Positions 18,243-25,746 of a DNA stretch of 64,000 bases are shown here, piece by piece. The translations under genes and the position numbers were made by a program. The notes beneath the pieces were generated by a model. The model worked only from the letters and a program-made list of their open reading frames with translations, ran no database searches and was not told where the DNA came from. Positions within the stretch are counted from its first letter, which is position 1. Each line of letters starts with the position of its first letter. Origin of the DNA: Salipiger pentaromativorans (lineage in GTDB: Bacteria > Pseudomonadota > Alphaproteobacteria > Rhodobacterales > Rhodobacteraceae); the NCBI RefSeq assembly GCF_024721115.1, contig NZ_JAMDHK010000009.1, forward strand, positions 109,355-173,354, given 5' to 3'.

Positions 18243-18633
18243 GATACACCTGTATTCAGCCCAAAATTACCATCACGTCGGGCAAGGCTGAGGCTGTCGC
18301 GTGGCGGCGGCGGGCACGGGAAAGCGGCGATACCGCGGCTTTCCCCTAGGGTTTTTCATAAAAGCCAGAGAGTTGCGATGTTCCGCCGGTGAAACAAGAA
18401 CAGGCTTGCCGAACCGCGCGCCGGGCACGATGATAAGGGCAAAGGCCCGGGGCCGGATTTCGGCCCTGTATTTCTTGGATGGATTGAAAATAAATCGGAC
18501 GCGGCATGATTTACGTTTCCGGCAAAACAGGATCTAGAACGCGCTGCGCCTGTCGGGGTGGCCGGGCCGAAAGGCTGACGCCCGCCGAAGCGGAATTGGA
18601 AGAAGACGCCCTATTGGGGCCAAGGCACCCGTA
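18243..18633. other. Non-coding divergent region before the GT2 gene
   Basis: 391 bases between the divergent acidic-protein and GT2 genes. It contains a slightly AT-richer patch near 18475-18500, but I could not assign firm -35/-10 hexamers. A 42-codon ORF at 18506-18634 touches the GT2 start but looks non-coding. No repeat or hairpin of note. Confidence 0.5.
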
Positions 18634-19545
18634 ATGCAGATCACGATCTTGATGGGAACGCGGAACGGCGCGGCGCACTTGCAGGAGCAGCTCGATTCGC
18701 TGGCCCGGCAGAATCACCGCGACTGGTGCCTCTGGGTCGGTGATGACGGGTCGAGCGACGGCACGCGCGAGATTCTGGCGGCCTTCGCACGGTCGGTGCC
18801 GCAGGAGGTGCGCGTTCTCGACGGCCCTTGCCGGGGGGTTGCCGCGAATTTCCTCACGCTGCTTTGCCATCCCGAGCTGCCCGAGGGGCCGGTCGCTTTC
18901 TGCGATCAGGACGACATCTGGTATCAGCACCGGCTTGGCCGTGCACTCGACCATCTGGCGCGGGTGGGGGACCGCCCTGCGCTTTACTGTTCACGCACCG
19001 AAGTCGGCTACGATCCGGACAAGCCGGTGGGCACCTCGCCGCTCTGGCAGCGGCCGCCCTCGTTCCGGAACGCGCTGATCCAGACCGTCGCGGGGGGCAA
19101 CACCATGGTGATGTCGCCGGCTGCGGTAGCGTTGACGCGCGCGGCGGGGATCGAGCCGCTGCCCGCCTTCCACGACTGGTGGTTCTACCAGATTCTCGCC
19201 GGCGCCGGCGGCGAGATCCTGTACGACCGGCAGCCGACGCTGTTCTACCGCCAGCATCACGGCAACCAGCTTGGCCGCAACCGGGGACTGGTGGCGCGCT
19301 ATGCGCGGCTGGGGACGATCTGGCAAGGGCGCTATCATCACTGGATCACCCGCAATCTCGTGGCCCTTCAGCGCAGCCAGCATCTGCTGACCGACGAAAA
19401 CCGGGCGATCCTGCAGGACTTCGCTGCGCTGCGCCGGCGCAAGGGCGTCTGTGTACTGACGGGCTGGCAGAAGCTGGGGCTGCACCGGCAGGGACGGCTG
19501 GAAACCGCGCTGATGGCGGGAGCGGCGGCGCTGGGGCGCGTCTGA
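18634..19545 (+). CDS. Family 2 glycosyltransferase, RfbN/rhamnosyltransferase-like
   Basis: A 303-residue GT2 enzyme. ITILMGTRNGAAHLQEQLDSL and VGDDGSSDGTREIL form the nucleotide-sugar fold, FCDQDDIW is the DxD-containing motif typical of O-antigen rhamnosyl- and galactosyltransferases of this subgroup, and HDWWFYQI is its usual acceptor-side motif. ATG at 18634 has AAGG about ten bases upstream. It is a single-gene unit, convergent with the 2-hydroxyacid dehydrogenase gene. It most likely adds a sugar to the same surface polysaccharide as the 9.6-11.8 kb genes, although it is separated from them by leuA. Donor and linkage cannot be predicted. Confidence 0.85.
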   Translation: MQITILMGTRNGAAHLQEQLDSLARQNHRDWCLWVGDDGSSDGTREILAAFARSVPQEVRVLDGPCRGVAANFLTLLCHPELPEGPVAFCDQDDIWYQHRLGRALDHLARVGDRPALYCSRTEVGYDPDKPVGTSPLWQRPPSFRNALIQTVAGGNTMVMSPAAVALTRAAGIEPLPAFHDWWFYQILAGAGGEILYDRQPTLFYRQHHGNQLGRNRGLVARYARLGTIWQGRYHHWITRNLVALQRSQHLLTDENRAILQDFAALRRRKGVCVLTGWQKLGLHRQGRLETALMAGAAALGRV

Positions 19546-19627
19546 ACGGCGCGCGGGGCGCCTCATCTCTTCCGGGCAGGGGCGGTCCCGGGCGGGCCGA
19601 TTGCGCCGCCCGGAGCCGAAATGCGGA

Positions 19628-20614
19628 TCACTGCATCGCAGGCACGACCTGATCCGGCGGGCGGTGCCCGTCGGCGAAGGTCTTGACGTTCAGCAGCACC
19701 TTTTCGCCCATCTCGATCCGGCCCTCGATGGTGGCCGAGCCCATATGCGGCAGCATCACCACATTGGGCATGTTCACCAACTCCGGGTTGCCCTTGATGC
19801 CGTGCTGATACACGTCGAGCCCGGCCCCCGCGATTTCGCCTGCCTTCAGCATGCGGGTCAGTGCGCTTTCGTCGATCACCTCGCCGCGCGAGGTGTTCAC
19901 GATCACCGCGCGGGGTTTCAGCAGCCGCAGCCGCCGTGCGTTTAGCAGGTGGAAGGTGCTGGGCGTGTGCGGGCAGTTGACCGAGATCACATCCATGCGC
20001 GCGACCATCTGGTCGAGGCTTTCCCACCAGGTCGCTTCAAAATTCTCTTCGATCTCGGGGCGCAGACGACGGCGGTTGTGATAGTGGATCTGCATGCCGA
20101 AGGCCTGGGCGCGTTTGGCCACCGCCTGGCCGATCCGGCCCATGCCGAGGATGCCCAGCCGCTTGCCGCCCAGCCGCGTGCCGAGGAAGGCGGTGGGCGC
20201 CCAGCCGTCCCATTCGCCGGCCTGCATCACCGCCAGACCTTCCTGCATCCGCCGGGTCACCGCCAGCATCAGCGCCATGACCATATCGGCGGTGTCGTCG
20301 GTCATCACCCCCGGGGTGTTCGAGACGAGAATCCCCCGGCGCCGCGCGGTTTCCACGTCGATATGGTCGATCCCGGCGCCGTAATTCGCGATGAGCCGCA
20401 GGTTCTCGCCGGCCTGGCCGATCAGCCCGGCGTCGATCTGGTCGGTGATCGTGGGCACCAGCACATCGGCCTGCGCCATGGCCTCGGCCAGCTCGGCGCG
20501 GGTCATCGGGGTGTCGTCTTCCCGCAGGGTGACGTCGAAGAGTTCGCTCAGACGCGTCTCGACCGCTTCCGGCAAGCGTCGCGTCACGACAACACTCAGG
20601 CGTTTCTGAGGCAT
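19628..20614 (-). CDS. D-isomer-specific 2-hydroxyacid dehydrogenase (glyoxylate/hydroxypyruvate reductase type)
   Basis: A 328-residue NAD(P)H-dependent cytosolic dehydrogenase. It has the N-terminal catalytic half, LIANYGAGIDHIDV, then the Rossmann motif LGILGMGRIGQAVAKRAQ. The catalytic residues are Arg in NTSRGEVIDESAL, Glu in the following segment and His in LPHMGSATIEGR. The family reduces glyoxylate or hydroxypyruvate, and the nearest textbook enzyme is glyoxylate reductase GyaR/GhrB. ATG at 20614 has GGAGGGGAGGGG upstream, which fixes the start; upstream residues in the same frame are not conserved. Divergent from the SH3 protein gene and convergent with the GT2 gene. Nothing ties it to polysaccharide synthesis. 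Substrate is inferred from the family only. Confidence 0.88.
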   Translation of the reverse strand: MPQKRLSVVVTRRLPEAVETRLSELFDVTLREDDTPMTRAELAEAMAQADVLVPTITDQIDAGLIGQAGENLRLIANYGAGIDHIDVETARRRGILVSNTPGVMTDDTADMVMALMLAVTRRMQEGLAVMQAGEWDGWAPTAFLGTRLGGKRLGILGMGRIGQAVAKRAQAFGMQIHYHNRRRLRPEIEENFEATWWESLDQMVARMDVISVNCPHTPSTFHLLNARRLRLLKPRAVIVNTSRGEVIDESALTRMLKAGEIAGAGLDVYQHGIKGNPELVNMPNVVMLPHMGSATIEGRIEMGEKVLLNVKTFADGHRPPDQVVPAMQ

Positions 20615-20719
20615 GGTTCCCCTCCCCTCCCTTTCCATCGCTCGTCCTGTTTGGCACACTGTCTTATGAGCGTTCGGGGCACAAGAACCCCGCCGGAAAA
20701 ACTCGGGCAGGACAGAGAA

Positions 20720-21220
20720 ATGAGCAAAGCCGCTTTGATCGTGGGGCTTGTTGCGGCCCTTCTCACGGGCGCCGCCGCAGGCGCGACCGAAGAGCGCGGG
20801 CCGGTGACCAATCTGCCACTCCCGCGTTACGTGTCTCTCAAGGCCTCCGAAGGCAATGTGCGGCGCGGCCCGTCGCTGACCCATCGCATCGATTGGGTCT
20901 ACAAGCGCCGGGACATGCCGCTTGAGATCACCGCCGAATACGGGCACTGGCGCCGGGTGCGCGATGCCGATGGCGCAGGCGGCTGGGTGCATTATTCGCT
21001 GCTGTCGGGCGCGCGTACCGTGCTGGTCGAAGAGGACATGCTAGAGCTGCATAGCCGGGCCGGCGAGACAACGCCGGTGACCGCCAAGCTGGCGCTGGGC
21101 GTCATCGCGCGGCTGGGCGATTGCGGGCCGGAATGGTGCGAGCTGAGCGCCGGCGGCTACGAGGGCTGGGCCCGGAAGACCGCGCTTTGGGGCGTGGCGC
21201 CGGACGAGCTGCGCGACTGA
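20720..21220 (+). CDS. Secreted bacterial SH3-domain protein
   Basis: A 166-residue protein with a signal peptide (MSKAALIVGLVAALLTGAAAGA) and two SH3_3/SH3b-like repeats. The first contains ASEGNVRRGPSLTHRIDWVYKRRDMPLEI with a GGWVH turn, and the second ends in GYEGWARKTALWG. Such proteins are periplasmic and may bind cell-wall peptides. ATG at 20720 is chosen because it gives a complete signal peptide and follows AGGACAGAG. An upstream ATG at 20666 would bury the signal. It is transcribed divergently from the 2-hydroxyacid dehydrogenase gene across about 100 bases. The same gene pair is, from memory, a common neighbour arrangement in Rhodobacteraceae. Confidence 0.85.
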   Translation: MSKAALIVGLVAALLTGAAAGATEERGPVTNLPLPRYVSLKASEGNVRRGPSLTHRIDWVYKRRDMPLEITAEYGHWRRVRDADGAGGWVHYSLLSGARTVLVEEDMLELHSRAGETTPVTAKLALGVIARLGDCGPEWCELSAGGYEGWARKTALWGVAPDELRD

Positions 21221-21327
21221 CGCGCAGCGGGCGGGGCCAGGGCGGCCCCTTTTCCGTTGTTTGAACCGATCAAGGCCACCCGTGCCACCGGGCGTGCTGC
21301 GCGTCTGACCGGCGCCTCCGTTCCTGC

Positions 21328-22392
21328 TCAGGCGGCCTCATGCATCAGGATGGCGGCCTCGGTGGACGAGAGGTTGCGGCGGGCGTGGCAGCCATAGGTC
21401 TGCGGATTGTTCTGGATCTCGGGCAGCATGGCCAGCAGGCGCAGGCGGTCGATCTCGCGGATCGTGGAAAGCGCGGTATTCGAGGGGTGGAAGCTCTCGG
21501 TCTCGACGCCGTTTGCGAACAGCACTTCGTGGCGGGGCAGGAGCAGGTGCACATAGGTCACCTCGCGCACCGTCAGATCGCGCGTCACCGTCCGGCCGTT
21601 GACCAGATCCTTGGCGGCCACCAGCACCTCGGGCGTGTTGAACAGCGCCTGCGCCACCGGTCCGGTCAGCAGCATGCGGTGTTCGGGCGAGACCAGGAAT
21701 TCCTCGTCGGGGCGCTCGAGCCCGAAGGCGCCGGCGCGGATGCGGATCGGGCGCAGCTTGGGCAGCGCGTAGAGCCGCGCGCCGCTCATCCGGCGGCTGC
21801 CGATCCACTGGATCTCCTGCGCGCCATTGTCCTTGGTCTGCACCAGATCGCCTTCGCGCAGATCCTCGACCAGAATCGTGCCGCGCGGTGTGCGCAGCCG
21901 CGTGCCCGGGGTAAAACAGATCACGCCGCCGGTCTGTTCGGCATCGGCGTGGCGTGCGCTGTGGCTGAGCGCCAGATGCACCACCCAGAGATCGGCACCG
22001 CGGGGCGGAATCTCGTCCAGGAACATCAGCAGGGGGCCAGCGGTGCCCTCGACCTCGATTGCTGTCACCGTGTAGCTTTGTCTGCCGTCGGTGACGACAA
22101 AGCTGGTGTCCGCCAGCGGATGCGCCACCTCGACCTCGTCGAGTCGTGTCGTGTTCGTCACCGCCGCACCGACGAGGCGGCGGACCATACGCGCCGCGCG
22201 CCTGCGAATATCCGTCTCGCCATCGGCCTGGACAAGTTCCAGAAGCTGCGAAGGCCCGTCCACCCGAACGGCTTCACCCAGCCACGACCACGCTACCCCA
22301 ACTTGCAGGGACGACAGTGGCGCGGCCTCTAGACCGTCTATACTCGTCTGCGACCAGGAGATGACGAACGTGCCTCGAAAGCCCGTTCCCAT
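21328..22392 (-). CDS. Hint (hedgehog/intein) domain protein
   Basis: A 354-residue protein. The first 155 residues are an unrecognised beta-rich region (VTAIEVEGTAGPLLMFLDEIP). A Hint_2-type domain begins at Cys159, GVICFTPGTRLRTPRGTILVEDL, the block A nucleophile region, and continues through GDLVQTKDNGAQEIQWIGSRR and SPEHRMLL (block B/F-like His) to about residue 300. This domain family is widespread in Rhodobacteraceae, often at the end of large secreted proteins, and can in principle self-cleave or splice. There is no C-terminal intein Asn, so any activity would be hedgehog-like cleavage. ATG at 22392 has AGGCAC upstream. The biological role is unknown. Confidence 0.8.
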   Translation of the reverse strand: MGTGFRGTFVISWSQTSIDGLEAAPLSSLQVGVAWSWLGEAVRVDGPSQLLELVQADGETDIRRRAARMVRRLVGAAVTNTTRLDEVEVAHPLADTSFVVTDGRQSYTVTAIEVEGTAGPLLMFLDEIPPRGADLWVVHLALSHSARHADAEQTGGVICFTPGTRLRTPRGTILVEDLREGDLVQTKDNGAQEIQWIGSRRMSGARLYALPKLRPIRIRAGAFGLERPDEEFLVSPEHRMLLTGPVAQALFNTPEVLVAAKDLVNGRTVTRDLTVREVTYVHLLLPRHEVLFANGVETESFHPSNTALSTIREIDRLRLLAMLPEIQNNPQTYGCHARRNLSSTEAAILMHEAA

Positions 22393-22677
22393 GTGCCTGT
22401 ATGCCTGCTCTTATTGTTTTATGGTCAAAGACCTACCAAAATCGACAGGCGCTGCCTAGCCTGCTGTGAGCCGCACTCCGGGCGAATTTGTGCCAGATTT
22501 CCGAATGTTGCCGCTACGACACAAGCGCGGCCGGAAAGATCGCGCCCTGCGCGTGATGGGGTGGCGGGCTACCGTTTTGGTTGTTCCTGCGCGTGTTTCT
22601 CCGCGCGCAGCGGCGGCATGGCAAAGACTCGGCCTGCGGGTAGGCCGCGACCGGGAAGGCAGGCGCGGCGGCGGGAG
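22393..22677. other. Intergenic region between ugd and the Hint gene
   Basis: 285 bases lying downstream of ugd and upstream of the Hint gene, both minus strand. A 6-bp hairpin CGGCCT/AGGCCG at 22630-22647 may end the ugd transcript, but it has no U-run. TTGACC on the minus strand near 22425-22430 is a possible -35 for the Hint gene, without a convincing -10. Confidence 0.4.
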
Positions 22678-24003
22678 TTACTCGGCGATGCCGAACCCGT
22701 CGCGGCCGATGCTGTCATAGGCCTCGAAACCGGCCCGCTTGGCATCCCGGACCGAATAGATATTGCGCAGGTCGGCCATGCGCGGCGCGGCCATGTTTTC
22801 CGCGAGCTTCGTGAGGTCGAGCGCGCGGAACTCGTTCCATTCGGTCAGCAGCACCAGCAGGTCGGCGCCTTCGCTGGCGGCATAAGGGTCGTCCATCCAC
22901 TGGACGCCGGGCAGCAGCGCCTCGCCCTCGCGCTGGCCCTGCGGATCGACGGCGCGCACCTTGGCGCCGCCGCCCACCAGAGCGGGCACGATGGTCAGCG
23001 ACGGTGCATCGCGCATATCGTCGGTGTTGGGTTTGAACGTCACCCCCAGCACCGCCACCGTCTTGCCGTTGAAGCTGCCGCCACAGAGGTCGAGCAGCTT
23101 GTCGACCATGCGGCGCTTGGTTTCCTCGTTCACCTTGATGACCGTCTCGGTGATCTGCATCGGGATCGCGTGATCCTGACCAATCCGGGCCAACGCCTTG
23201 GTGTCCTTGGGGAAGCACGAGCCGCCATAGCCCGGCCCGGCGTGCAGGAACTTGTTGCCGATCCGCCCGTCGAGTCCCATGCCCTTGGAGACCTGCTTTA
23301 CATCGGCGCCGACCTTTTCACACAGGGCGGCGATTTCGTTGATGAAGGTGATCTTGGTCGCCAGAAAGGCGTTGGCGGCGTATTTGATCATCTCCGCCGA
23401 TTCCAGATCGGTGGTGATGATCGGGAAATCGCGCAGATAGAGCGGGCGATAGATCTCGGCCATCACATCGGCGGCGCGCTCGGACTGCACGCCCACGACC
23501 ACGCGGTCGGGCTTCATGAAATCGTCGATCGCCGCGCCTTCGCGCAGGAATTCCGGATTCGAGGCGACATCGAAATCGAGCGCGGGATTGGCCTTGGCCA
23601 GCACCTCCCGGACCGCGCGGTTGGTGCCCACCGGTACGGTCGATTTCGTCACCACGACGATATAATCCTTCGCCGCTTTCGCGATCTCTTCCGCCGCCGC
23701 CATCACATAGCGCAGATCCGCGTGGCCGTCGCCGCGCCGGGTAGGCGTGCCGACCGCGATGAACACCGCCCGGGCACCGTCGATGGCCTTTTGCAGATCC
23801 ATGGTGAAGGAGAGCCGCCCGGCCTCGACATTCTTGGCCATGAGCGTGTCGAGCCCCGGCTCGTAGATCGGCACTTCGCCGCGTTCGAGCATCTCGATCT
23901 TGCGCGGATCCTTGTCCACGCAGACGACCTCGTGGCCGAAATCCGAAAAGCACACGCCCGAGACAAGCCCAACATAGCCCGTGCCGATCATTGCGATTTT
24001 CAT
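22678..24003 (-). CDS. ugd: UDP-glucose 6-dehydrogenase
   Basis: Oxidises UDP-glucose to UDP-glucuronate with two NAD+, supplying acidic sugar for capsule or exopolysaccharide. 441 residues, normal for the short bacterial class. It has the N-terminal Rossmann motif MIGTGYVGLVSG, then VGTPTRRGDGHAD, KSTVPVGT, SNPEFLREG, KYAANAFLATKITFINE and the catalytic Cys263 in GGSCFPKD. The C-terminal UDP-binding half begins at GVTFKPNTDDMRDAPS. ATG at 24003 has GGAAAGGGGCAAGG upstream. It is followed downstream by the Hint gene and preceded by the phosphomannomutase-family gene on the same strand (175-base gap). It supports the idea that the flippase/GT locus makes a uronic-acid-containing polymer. Confidence 0.96.
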   Translation of the reverse strand: MKIAMIGTGYVGLVSGVCFSDFGHEVVCVDKDPRKIEMLERGEVPIYEPGLDTLMAKNVEAGRLSFTMDLQKAIDGARAVFIAVGTPTRRGDGHADLRYVMAAAEEIAKAAKDYIVVVTKSTVPVGTNRAVREVLAKANPALDFDVASNPEFLREGAAIDDFMKPDRVVVGVQSERAADVMAEIYRPLYLRDFPIITTDLESAEMIKYAANAFLATKITFINEIAALCEKVGADVKQVSKGMGLDGRIGNKFLHAGPGYGGSCFPKDTKALARIGQDHAIPMQITETVIKVNEETKRRMVDKLLDLCGGSFNGKTVAVLGVTFKPNTDDMRDAPSLTIVPALVGGGAKVRAVDPQGQREGEALLPGVQWMDDPYAASEGADLLVLLTEWNEFRALDLTKLAENMAAPRMADLRNIYSVRDAKRAGFEAYDSIGRDGFGIAE

Positions 24004-24178
24004 GGTCCTTGCCCCTTTCCGGCCCGTTTGCGCCTCTCATGAGCCGCCCCCCGGCGCATGTCAACGGGCGGGGCCGCCGCATCCGGGGGGAAACGGCGGA
24101 GATATGCCTCCCGGGACACGGGCGGGGACGAGGCAGTGGGGCGGGCGATGGACCGCCCCGCCGCCGGTGCCGCAGAGC

Positions 24179-25573
24179 TCAGCCGGCGAGCTCTTCGCCC
24201 AGCTTGGCCAGATAGCGCCGCATCAGGGTTTCGGCGGTTTCGGCGGTTTCGGCCTCGGCGTAGCAGCGGAATTCGGGGGCGTTGCCGGAGGGGCGCAGAT
24301 GCACCACGGCGCCGCTGGCAAACCGCACACGCAGCCCGTCGGTCAGGTCGAGCCCGGCTTCCGCGCCCATGCCGTCGAAGAAGCCGGCGCGTGCCGTCGC
24401 GTCCTCGGTCAGCCGCGCGATGAAGGCGCGCGCCACCTCGGGTTCGATCCCGGCGATCCGGTCGGCGGCGGTGAAGCGCGGCGGCAGGTCGGCCACCAGC
24501 TCGGCCAGGCCCTGGTCCGCTGCCTTGGCGGCCGCCAGCGGCGCGAGGATCGGCAGCAGGCAGTCGCGGGTCATCAGCGGCGCGAGCGGCCCGGCGGGGG
24601 CGCTGGCGGCAAAGCCCAGAAGAAAGCCGCCATTGGCCTCGTAACCCACGACCCGCGCGGCGGGATCGGCGGCCAGCGCCTCTTCCATCGCGGCGATGAC
24701 GAAGGGCGAGCCGATGCGGGTCGAGGTGACCGTGCCGAAGCCCATCTCAAGCACCATGGTGTTGGAATTGACCGGGGTACAGACCACCTCGGCCCCCAGC
24801 GCCCGGGCGGTCAGCGCGCCCAGCACATCGCCCGGCACCACCCGTCCGGTGGCATCGGCCACCATCGGCCGGTCGGCGTCGCCATCGGTCGAAACCACCG
24901 CATCGAGCCCGTGTTCGGCACACCAGCCGCCCAGCATACCCCGCGTTTCCGGGTCCAGCGCCTCGGTGTCCACCGGGATGAAGGTTTCGGAGCGCGCCAG
25001 CGGTACGACCTGGGCGCCAAGCGCCTCGATCACCGTGACCATCGCGTCGCGCGCGACGGAGCTGTGCTGATAGACCCCGATGCGCAGCCCGGCCAGCGCC
25101 TCGGCGCCGTAGGCGGCGACATAGCGCCGGACATAGGCGTCGAGCGCCTCGGGCGTGTCCAGGCGCGGCGCGGCGGCGGCATTGACCGCCTCCTGCCCCA
25201 GCGCGGCGAGGATGCTGGTCTCGTCCGCCTTGGAGATCTCGCCGCCGGGCACGTAGAACTTGAGCCCGTTGCGGTCGGCCGGGATGTGGCTGCCGGTCAC
25301 CATCACCGCCGCATGGCCCGCCTGCATCGCCGCCAGAGCCAGCGCCGGGGTGGGCAGCGCGCCGCAGCAGCGCACCGGCAGGCCCTGCGCCTGCACCGTT
25401 TCCATCACGACCTCGGCGATGCCGGGGGAGGAGGGCCGCAGATCCCACCCGACATGCACGGCGCCGCCATGCGGGCAGGCGGCCAGGAAGGCGCGGGTGT
25501 AATCGGCGACCAGCGCGGGGGTGAGTTCGGTCACAAGGCCGCGCAGACCGCTGGTGCCAAATTTGGGAGCCAT
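24179..25573 (-). CDS. Phosphomannomutase/phosphoglucomutase family enzyme
   Basis: A 464-residue alpha-D-phosphohexomutase interconverting hexose 1- and 6-phosphates, feeding nucleotide-sugar synthesis. All four family sites are present: Ser95 in MVTGSHIPADRNG (the phospho-Ser loop), the metal loop DGDADRP at 230-236, the sugar loop GYEANGGF and the phosphate loop RPSGNAPEFR near the C-terminus. TGSH instead of the common TASH at the active loop is accepted in some members. Whether it prefers mannose, glucose or glucosamine phosphate cannot be decided. ATG at 25573 follows AGGAGAGACTTC, a strong ribosome site. Placed before ugd in the same direction, it probably supplies glucose-1-phosphate or mannose-1-phosphate for the polysaccharide. 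Confidence 0.9.
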   Translation of the reverse strand: MAPKFGTSGLRGLVTELTPALVADYTRAFLAACPHGGAVHVGWDLRPSSPGIAEVVMETVQAQGLPVRCCGALPTPALALAAMQAGHAAVMVTGSHIPADRNGLKFYVPGGEISKADETSILAALGQEAVNAAAAPRLDTPEALDAYVRRYVAAYGAEALAGLRIGVYQHSSVARDAMVTVIEALGAQVVPLARSETFIPVDTEALDPETRGMLGGWCAEHGLDAVVSTDGDADRPMVADATGRVVPGDVLGALTARALGAEVVCTPVNSNTMVLEMGFGTVTSTRIGSPFVIAAMEEALAADPAARVVGYEANGGFLLGFAASAPAGPLAPLMTRDCLLPILAPLAAAKAADQGLAELVADLPPRFTAADRIAGIEPEVARAFIARLTEDATARAGFFDGMGAEAGLDLTDGLRVRFASGAVVHLRPSGNAPEFRCYAEAETAETAETLMRRYLAKLGEELAG

Positions 25574-25746
25574 GAAGTCTCTCCTAATCAGAGATGGATC
25601 AAAATTGCTTTCGTTTTCGCCGCAACCTCACAGGCGTGCAACCCCCGAGCGGCGGCGCGTCGCAACATTCGCGGGTTTCGGCGAAGGGGTGGCGGTGTCG
25701 GGGGCGTTGCCCCAAGTGCCACGCCGCGCGGACGCCCGTTTGAGGG

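Noticed and set aside
18506..18634. 42-codon ORF ending at the GT2 start codon
   Set aside because: No ribosome site and no recognisable protein character; it is probably chance.
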